NCBI RefSeq assembly: GCF_042654065.1
Contig: NZ_JBHSFP010000026.1
Coordinates: 71,468-135,467, forward strand
Direction of reading: 5' to 3'
From: Sphaerisporangium dianthi
GTDB lineage: Bacteria; Actinomycetota; Actinomycetes; Streptosporangiales; Streptosporangiaceae
Length of the DNA stretch: 64,000 nt
Shown: piece by piece, positions 59,628 through 64,000 of the stretch
How positions within the stretch are numbered: position 1 is the first letter of the stretch
Layout: each line of letters begins with the position of its first letter
The notes under the pieces: model-generated
What the model saw: only the letters and a program-made list of their open reading frames with translations
What the model was told of the DNA's origin: nothing
Database searches by the model: none
Program-made: the position numbers and the translations under genes

Positions 59628-60500
59628 ATGCACACGATCGATCTCGCCTACGTCGGGCGGGGCCTGCACGAGGAACTGGTCGCCTACATCGCCGACCAGC
59701 AGGACTACTACGCCGACGAGGGCGTCCACGTCGCGCTGCGCGACGGCTGCGCCTGGGACGAGGAACGGCTGCGCCGCGGCGCCACCATCGGGCTCGGCCG
59801 CACACTGCTGTCCCGGCTGGCCGAGGGCATCCCCTGGGTCGGAGTGAATGTCAACACCCACCGCCCGCTGTTCTGGTTCCTCGCCCGCCCCTGCCTGACC
59901 TCCCTGGCCGACCTGGCCGGCCGGCGGCTGGCGGTACACGCCCCTCACACCGCACCCGGGTGCTTCGCCCGGATCGTGCTGCGCCGGTCGGGCCTCGACC
60001 CGGACCGCGATGTCCACACCGTCGTCCGCCCGCCCGGCGACTATGGCATGGACCTGCGATGGCTGCGCGACGGCGGCATCGACGCCGCCCTGGTCGGCAG
60101 CACCATGGCGCCGGAGGCGATGGCCGCCGAGCACGGCTTGCGGGTGCTGGCCTGGGTCGGCGACCACTTCCAGGTCCCCACCGTGGGCGTGGCCGTCGAC
60201 CCCGGCTTCATCGACCCGGACGATCCTGCGGTCCAGGCCGTCGTACGCGCCCACCGGCGCGCCCTGCGGGTGATCCACGAAGATCCCGGCACCACGGTGC
60301 GGCACATGCGGACATTCCTCGGCCGACACACCGCAGATGAGGTCCGGGCCCATTACGAGGCGTTCATCGCGCCGTATTTCACCACCGACGGCCAGGCCGA
60401 CCTGGCCGTGGGCGCCGCCGCGATCACCGCGGTCGCCGCCGAGCTCGGCGTCCCCGCCACCTTCACCGCGGCCGAGTTCTACCGCACCGCGCCAGGTTGA
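59628..60500 (+). CDS. NMT1/THI5-like (SsuA-type) solute-binding protein without signal peptide
   Basis: 290 aa with the periplasmic-binding type 2 fold of NMT1/THI5/SsuA proteins: LADLAGRRLAVHAPHTAPGC, WLRDGGIDAALVGS and EVRAHYEAFIAPYF. It lacks any signal peptide or lipobox, so it is probably cytoplasmic, as for THI5-like pyrimidine synthases or 4,5-dihydroxyphthalate decarboxylase-type enzymes. ATG 59628 follows AAGGGA. Near a TetR/NmrA pair. Function not established. Confidence 0.7.
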   Translation: MHTIDLAYVGRGLHEELVAYIADQQDYYADEGVHVALRDGCAWDEERLRRGATIGLGRTLLSRLAEGIPWVGVNVNTHRPLFWFLARPCLTSLADLAGRRLAVHAPHTAPGCFARIVLRRSGLDPDRDVHTVVRPPGDYGMDLRWLRDGGIDAALVGSTMAPEAMAAEHGLRVLAWVGDHFQVPTVGVAVDPGFIDPDDPAVQAVVRAHRRALRVIHEDPGTTVRHMRTFLGRHTADEVRAHYEAFIAPYFTTDGQADLAVGAAAITAVAAELGVPATFTAAEFYRTAPG

Positions 60501-60531
60501 GAACGACGGACGGCGGATGTGCCGCGCTTGT

Positions 60532-60550
60532 AATCATGTGATTGATTGAT
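60532..60550. promoter_or_regulatory. AATCA-N6-TGATT operator before TetR gene
   Basis: AATCATGTGATTGATT: AATCA, six bases, TGATT, followed by GAT. The same pattern occurs before the NmrA gene (61190-61205). About 12-30 bp before the TetR start. Confidence 0.65.
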
Positions 60551-60561
60551 AGGGTGTGCCC

Positions 60562-61170
60562 ATGCCCGAAGATCAGCTCCAGGCGACGAGCAAAGCGGCG
60601 CGTACGAGGGAGCGCATTCTTGACGCGGCCCTCGACGAGTTCTCCGCCAAGGGGTACAGCGGCGCTCGCACCGCGGCCATCGCCAGGCGCGCCGGCGTCA
60701 ACGTGCAGCTGATCTCCTACTACTTCGGCGGCAAGGAAGGCCTGCTGGAGGAGCTGCTGTCGAGCTGGCAGGAGCGGCGCTCGAAGCTGGTGCCGGCCAG
60801 CAGGGCCGAGCCGTTCCTTGAGAGCTTCCGCATGGTGCTGGACGCCACCTTGCGTGATCCCCGGCGAGCCCGTCTGGTGGTGTGGCAGGCGCTCGGTGAC
60901 TACCCCGGCGACACCGAGGCGCTGGCGCGGGAGTGGCGCACGGTGGCCGCCGCCGCCGTCGAGCAGACGCGCGCCCGGCAGGCGGCGGGCGAGATCGGCG
61001 ATGATCACCCGCCCGAGTTCGTGACGCTGCTGTCCTTCCTGCTCGCCTTCGCCCCCGTCGCACTTCCGCAGGTGATCGAAGGGATCTACGACGTGGATCC
61101 GCTTTCGGAGGAGTACCGGCAACGCGTGAGCGAGGCCCTCTCCGCCCTTCTGGACGTAGGGCACGCATGA
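60562..61170 (+). CDS. TetR family regulator
   Basis: 202-aa TetR protein: HTH about 15-60 (RERILDAALDEFSAKGYSGARTAAIARRAGVNVQLISYYFGGKEGLL, by position). ATG 60562; GTG 60556 is also possible. Same-direction NmrA gene follows 50 bp later; both have the AATCA-N6-TGATT site, indicating autoregulation and control of nmrA. Confidence 0.9.
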   Translation: MPEDQLQATSKAARTRERILDAALDEFSAKGYSGARTAAIARRAGVNVQLISYYFGGKEGLLEELLSSWQERRSKLVPASRAEPFLESFRMVLDATLRDPRRARLVVWQALGDYPGDTEALAREWRTVAAAAVEQTRARQAAGEIGDDHPPEFVTLLSFLLAFAPVALPQVIEGIYDVDPLSEEYRQRVSEALSALLDVGHA

Positions 61171-61189
61171 GGCCCGTCCTCACGCAGAA

Positions 61190-61205
61190 AATCATTCAAC
61201 TGATT
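61190..61205. promoter_or_regulatory. AATCA-N6-TGATT operator before NmrA gene
   Basis: AATCATTCAACTGATT, then GATTAAGGAG with the ribosome site. Same arms and spacing as 60532-60547. Confidence 0.65.
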
Positions 61206-61220
61206 GATTAAGGAGCATCC

Positions 61221-62108
61221 ATGATCCGCGTCCTCGTCACAGGAGCCACCGGCCTGCAGGGCGGAGCCGTCGTCGCGCGCCTGCTCGAGCACGGCCATGA
61301 GCCTGTCGCCTACGTCCGCGACCCCGCGACACCGGCGGCGGACGCGCTCGCCGCACAGGGCGTCCGCTTCGCGGTCGGCGATCTCGCCGACCGCGAAGCC
61401 CTCACCAGGGCGGCGAGGGGCCTGGATGCGATCTTCGGGCTGACCGTCCCCTTCGGCGAGGACGGCGCCGCCGGGGAGATCGCCCAGGGCCGCGCCCTCG
61501 CCGACGCGGCGAGGGCGGTGGACGCCCACCTGATCTACTCATCGGTCAAGGGGGCGGCGAGCACGGCCGACTTCACGGTCGAGCACGCCTCCGCCAAGCA
61601 GGTCGTGCACCGCTACCTTGTCGAGCGGGGCACCACTTTCACCGGCGTTCAGCCGGCCTACTTCATGGAGAACGCCCTCAATGTGGGCCTGACCCGGCTG
61701 AACCAAGGCGTCTACGCCTTCCCGCTCTCCGCCGAGCGCAGGCTCGACCAGGTCACCGTGCTCGACATCGCCGGCATGGCCGTCCACGCGATGGAGAACC
61801 CCGCCGAGCTGTCCGGCAGAGCGATCGACGTCGTCTCCGACAGCGTGACCACCCTGGAGGCGGCGCGGTTCCTGTCCGAAGCCATCGGCTCCGACCTGCC
61901 CTACGAGAACATTCCCATCCCCATGATTCGCAAGTGGGCCGGGGACGACATCGCCGACATGTTCCAGAGTTTCGAGGACAACCGGGCGCACACCGACATC
62001 GCCGCGCTGCACGCGCGGTTCCCGGAGGTGGGCTGGCACTCCTACCTGGACTGGGCGCGGACGGTCGACTGGGCCCAGGTGCTCGCCGAGCAGCCGGGCC
62101 GGGCCTGA
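61221..62108 (+). CDS. NmrA-like NAD(P)-binding protein
   Basis: 295-aa NmrA/HSCARG-type atypical SDR: VLVTGATGLQGGAVVARLLEHG (2-23, by position) with the NmrA GLQGG variant, YSSVKGAA, and QPAYFMENAL. Such proteins sense NADPH or act as quinone/isoflavone reductase-like enzymes. ATG 61221 follows AAGGAG. Controlled by the preceding TetR. Confidence 0.9.
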   Translation: MIRVLVTGATGLQGGAVVARLLEHGHEPVAYVRDPATPAADALAAQGVRFAVGDLADREALTRAARGLDAIFGLTVPFGEDGAAGEIAQGRALADAARAVDAHLIYSSVKGAASTADFTVEHASAKQVVHRYLVERGTTFTGVQPAYFMENALNVGLTRLNQGVYAFPLSAERRLDQVTVLDIAGMAVHAMENPAELSGRAIDVVSDSVTTLEAARFLSEAIGSDLPYENIPIPMIRKWAGDDIADMFQSFEDNRAHTDIAALHARFPEVGWHSYLDWARTVDWAQVLAEQPGRA

Positions 62109-62203
62109 AATCCCCTCGATGAGACACAGGACCCGGCCCGCACGCCACCGCCGCCGGCGAGGTCCGGCCCGGTCTCGGTGACGCGGCGGCGCCCTGGCCG
62201 TGC

Positions 62204-62217
62204 CGGCCGCGGCCGGG
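62204..62217. terminator. GC palindrome between convergent genes
   Basis: CCGGCCGCGGCCGG, perfect 14-bp palindrome, between the stop of nmrA (62108) and that of the sugar permease (62237). Possible bidirectional terminator; no T-run. Confidence 0.35.
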
Positions 62218-62236
62218 GCCGGTGATGGTGCCGGGG

Positions 62237-63055
62237 TCAGTCCTTCACGGCGCCGGCGGTCACTCCGGCGGCGACGTAGCGCTGGGCGATGACCAGGAGC
62301 GCGGTGGCCGGGATGGAGGCGACGACGGCGGTGGCCATGATGGCGTTCCACTGCTGGTTGTTGTTGCCGATGTAGTGGTAGATGCCGAGCGTGATGGGCT
62401 GGTGGTCGCCGCCGCCGTCCAGGGTGCTGGCGAAGATGAAGTCCGACCACGCCCACAGGAACGCGAACAGCGACACCGTGATGATCGAGTTGCGGCTCAC
62501 CGGCAGCACGACCGACCAGAACGTGCGCAGCGCCCCCGCGCCGTCCACCTTGGCCGCCTGCATCAGCTCCTCGGGGATTCCGGACATGAACGTGGTGAAG
62601 ACCAGCACCGCGAACGGCACCGCCAGCGTCGAGTCGGCCACGATCAGGCCGGGGACCGTGTTGAGCACGCCGGTGCTGAGGAAGATGGCGTAGAAGCCCA
62701 TCGCCATGATGATCCCCGGGATCATCTGCGCGATGAGCAGCACGAAGCTCAGCACCCCGCCACCCCGTGGGCGCAGCTTGGCCAGCGAGTACGCGGCCGG
62801 CGCCGAGATGACCAGCGTGAGCGCGACGGTGCCGAGCCCGATGACCAGGCTGGTGACCAGGTAGGGCCCCTGCTGCTCCAGCACCGCCCGGTAGCCCTCC
62901 AGTGTCCCGTTCGCCGGCCACAGGTACGGCGGGCTCTTGCGCATGTCCTGGTCGCGGGTGAGGGACACGTTGATCATCCAGTAGACCGGGAACAGCATCA
63001 GGCCGGTCAGCACCAGCCCGATCGCGCTTTTGCCCCAGCTGCGCGAGGCGCTCAT
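62237..63055 (-). CDS. carbohydrate ABC transporter permease (MalG-type)
   Basis: 272-aa inner-membrane permease of CUT1 sugar transporters. Six transmembrane segments and the EAA loop (EELMQAAKVDGAGALRTFWSVVLP), which contacts the ATPase. Last gene visible of the operon; ATG 63055 overlaps the MalF stop (ATGA). Substrate unknown; likely an oligosaccharide. Substrate-binding protein and regulator should lie to the right of the window. Confidence 0.93.
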   Translation of the reverse strand: MSASRSWGKSAIGLVLTGLMLFPVYWMINVSLTRDQDMRKSPPYLWPANGTLEGYRAVLEQQGPYLVTSLVIGLGTVALTLVISAPAAYSLAKLRPRGGGVLSFVLLIAQMIPGIIMAMGFYAIFLSTGVLNTVPGLIVADSTLAVPFAVLVFTTFMSGIPEELMQAAKVDGAGALRTFWSVVLPVSRNSIITVSLFAFLWAWSDFIFASTLDGGGDHQPITLGIYHYIGNNNQQWNAIMATAVVASIPATALLVIAQRYVAAGVTAGAVKD

Positions 63056-63939
63056 GCGAAGGCCTGCCTTCTTTGCAAGCGGATGTAGACCAGCCCGAAG
63101 ACCAGGGCCATGACGATCAGCAGGTTGCCCACCGCCGCGCCGGGTCCGAAGGCCGGCAGCAGGTTGCCGAAGCCCAGCCGGTAGGACCAGGTGGCCAGCG
63201 TCGTGGAGGAGTCGCTCGGCCCGCCCCTGGTCATGATCCAGATGATGTCGAACACCTTCAGCGTGTAGACGAGCCCCAGCAGCAGCGTGATCGCCGACAC
63301 CGGGCGCAGCAGCGGGAAGGTCACCTTCCAGAACCGCTGCCAGCCCGTGGCGCCGTCGAGCTCGGCCGCCTCGTGGATGTGCGCCGGAATCGCCTGCAGG
63401 CCGCTGTACAGCACGACCAGGTTGAACGGGATGCCGATCCAGATGTTGGCGATGGTCACCGACCACAGCGACCAGTCGGGCGAGGTCAGCCAGTTGACCG
63501 GCGGCATCCCGAGCGCCGCCAGCATCGCGTTGACCAGGCCGGAGTCGCTGTTGAGCATCCACGACCAGGTCGAGGACGACACGATCAGCGGCAGCAGCCA
63601 GGGCACCAGGAACAGGGCCCGCAGGGTCGCCGCCAGCCGGAAGTGCCGGGTGAAGAACACCGCGAGGCCGAGGCCGATGGTGAACTGGAACACCAGCGAC
63701 ACCACGGTGAAGACCACGGTGTGCCACAGCGCCGGGCCGAACGTCGGATTCGCGAAGATCTTGTCGTAGTTGGCGAACCCGGTGAACGGCGCACCCCCTT
63801 GCACGAAGGACCGCACCGTGTAGTCGCGCAGGCTCAGGTCCACGTTGCGGTAGAGGGGATAGGCGTAGAAGACCAGCAGATAGACGACGACGGGCGCCAG
63901 GAACGCCCACGCCGCCCACTGCCCGGACCGCCGCCGCAC
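63052..63939 (-). CDS. carbohydrate ABC transporter permease (MalF-type), 5' end may extend past window
   Basis: 295 visible codons from GTG 63939: six transmembrane segments beginning WAAWAFLAPVVVYLLVFYAYP, EAA loop HEAAELDGATGWQRFWKVTFPLL (by position), CUT1 type. The frame remains open with a basic Pro-rich stretch to base 64000, so the true start may lie beyond the edge. Pairs with the downstream MalG by a 4-bp overlap. Confidence 0.92.
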   Translation of the reverse strand: MRRRSGQWAAWAFLAPVVVYLLVFYAYPLYRNVDLSLRDYTVRSFVQGGAPFTGFANYDKIFANPTFGPALWHTVVFTVVSLVFQFTIGLGLAVFFTRHFRLAATLRALFLVPWLLPLIVSSSTWSWMLNSDSGLVNAMLAALGMPPVNWLTSPDWSLWSVTIANIWIGIPFNLVVLYSGLQAIPAHIHEAAELDGATGWQRFWKVTFPLLRPVSAITLLLGLVYTLKVFDIIWIMTRGGPSDSSTTLATWSYRLGFGNLLPAFGPGAAVGNLLIVMALVFGLVYIRLQRRQAFA

Positions 63940-64000
63940 GGCCGCGCGCCGGCCGGCGCGGGGCGGCGGGGCCGGCGGCCGCCTCGGCCGGGCGCCCGCG

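Noticed and set aside
62222..63088. Rightward open frame opposite the MalG permease
   Set aside because: Highly biased Asp/Gly/Arg/His composition; the minus strand encodes a clear six-helix permease with an EAA loop.
1..64000. tRNA, rRNA and CRISPR search by eye
   Set aside because: No cloverleaf with a TTCGA-type T-loop, no rRNA signature and no spaced repeats were recognised; a covariance-model scan would be decisive.

Overview
The window is a high-GC (about 70 percent or more), GTG- and TTG-start-rich stretch of an actinomycete chromosome. The gene set (AfsR-type regulator, CU044_5270/ECF pair, CGNR and MmyB-type regulators, rifampicin monooxygenase-like enzyme, secreted PQQ sugar dehydrogenases with carbohydrate-binding modules) fits a Streptosporangiales or Streptomyces-like soil actinomycete. 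The genus is inference. No rRNA, tRNA or CRISPR array was seen. It reads as an accessory chromosomal region: about 45 intact genes, more than a dozen of them single-component regulators next to an oxidoreductase, hydrolase or exporter, interspersed with gene fragments and transposon relics.

Layout. 0-4 kb: 5' part of recD2 (minus), a class C beta-lactamase-like serine hydrolase, a CGNR zinc-finger regulator. 4-9.8 kb: MarR, a luciferase-like/FAD-oxidase fusion, a Cys-ended small peptide plus DsbA-family gene behind a perfect 18-bp hairpin, then a TetR/quinone oxidoreductase pair. 10-12.8 kb: trpB-trpA-gntR, overlapping and preceded by a perfect palindrome. 12.9-17.7 kb: large AfsR regulator and a decayed membrane protein-DUF4097-ABC exporter cassette. 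17.9-21.6 kb: epoxide hydrolase/MarR with three operator copies, then a rifampicin monooxygenase-like gene with a structured leader. 21.9-25.1 kb: ECF sigma with CU044_5270 partner, and a KfrA-like zinc-finger coiled-coil protein. 25.2-34.4 kb: mobile-element graveyard (Tn3, TniB and ISKra4 relics) enclosing two SGNH hydrolase paralogues with an MFS exporter and two TetRs, plus two secreted proteins. 34.8-39.3 kb: two convergent secreted PQQ-type sugar dehydrogenases. 39.9-46.9 kb: aldo/keto reductase with frameshifted MmyB-type regulator, TetR/SDR/membrane operon, laccase relic, and a TetR with tetO-like operators facing a His-rich peptide and an oxidoreductase. 47-51 kb: FtsX, ComB and metallo-hydrolase fragments, a MerR-methyltransferase fusion, DUF402, a siderophore-interacting protein and MerR. 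51-58 kb: PadR/monooxygenase operon, MFS, aldehyde dehydrogenase, SDR/TetR. 58-62 kb: Tn3 relic, an SDR lacking the catalytic Tyr, a THI5-like protein, TetR/NmrA. 62.2-64 kb: MalG/MalF sugar-ABC permeases (minus), running toward the right edge.

The recurring theme is small autoregulated redox or detoxification modules: a regulator, its palindromic operator(s), and one or two effector genes. At least ten operators can be read directly as inverted repeats, several duplicated at the regulator gene and its target. The two most unusual regulatory regions are the hairpin that buries the GGAGG of the Cys-peptide/dsbA unit (6956-7001) and the two-mini-ORF-plus-hairpin leader of the rifampicin monooxygenase-like gene (19835-19990).
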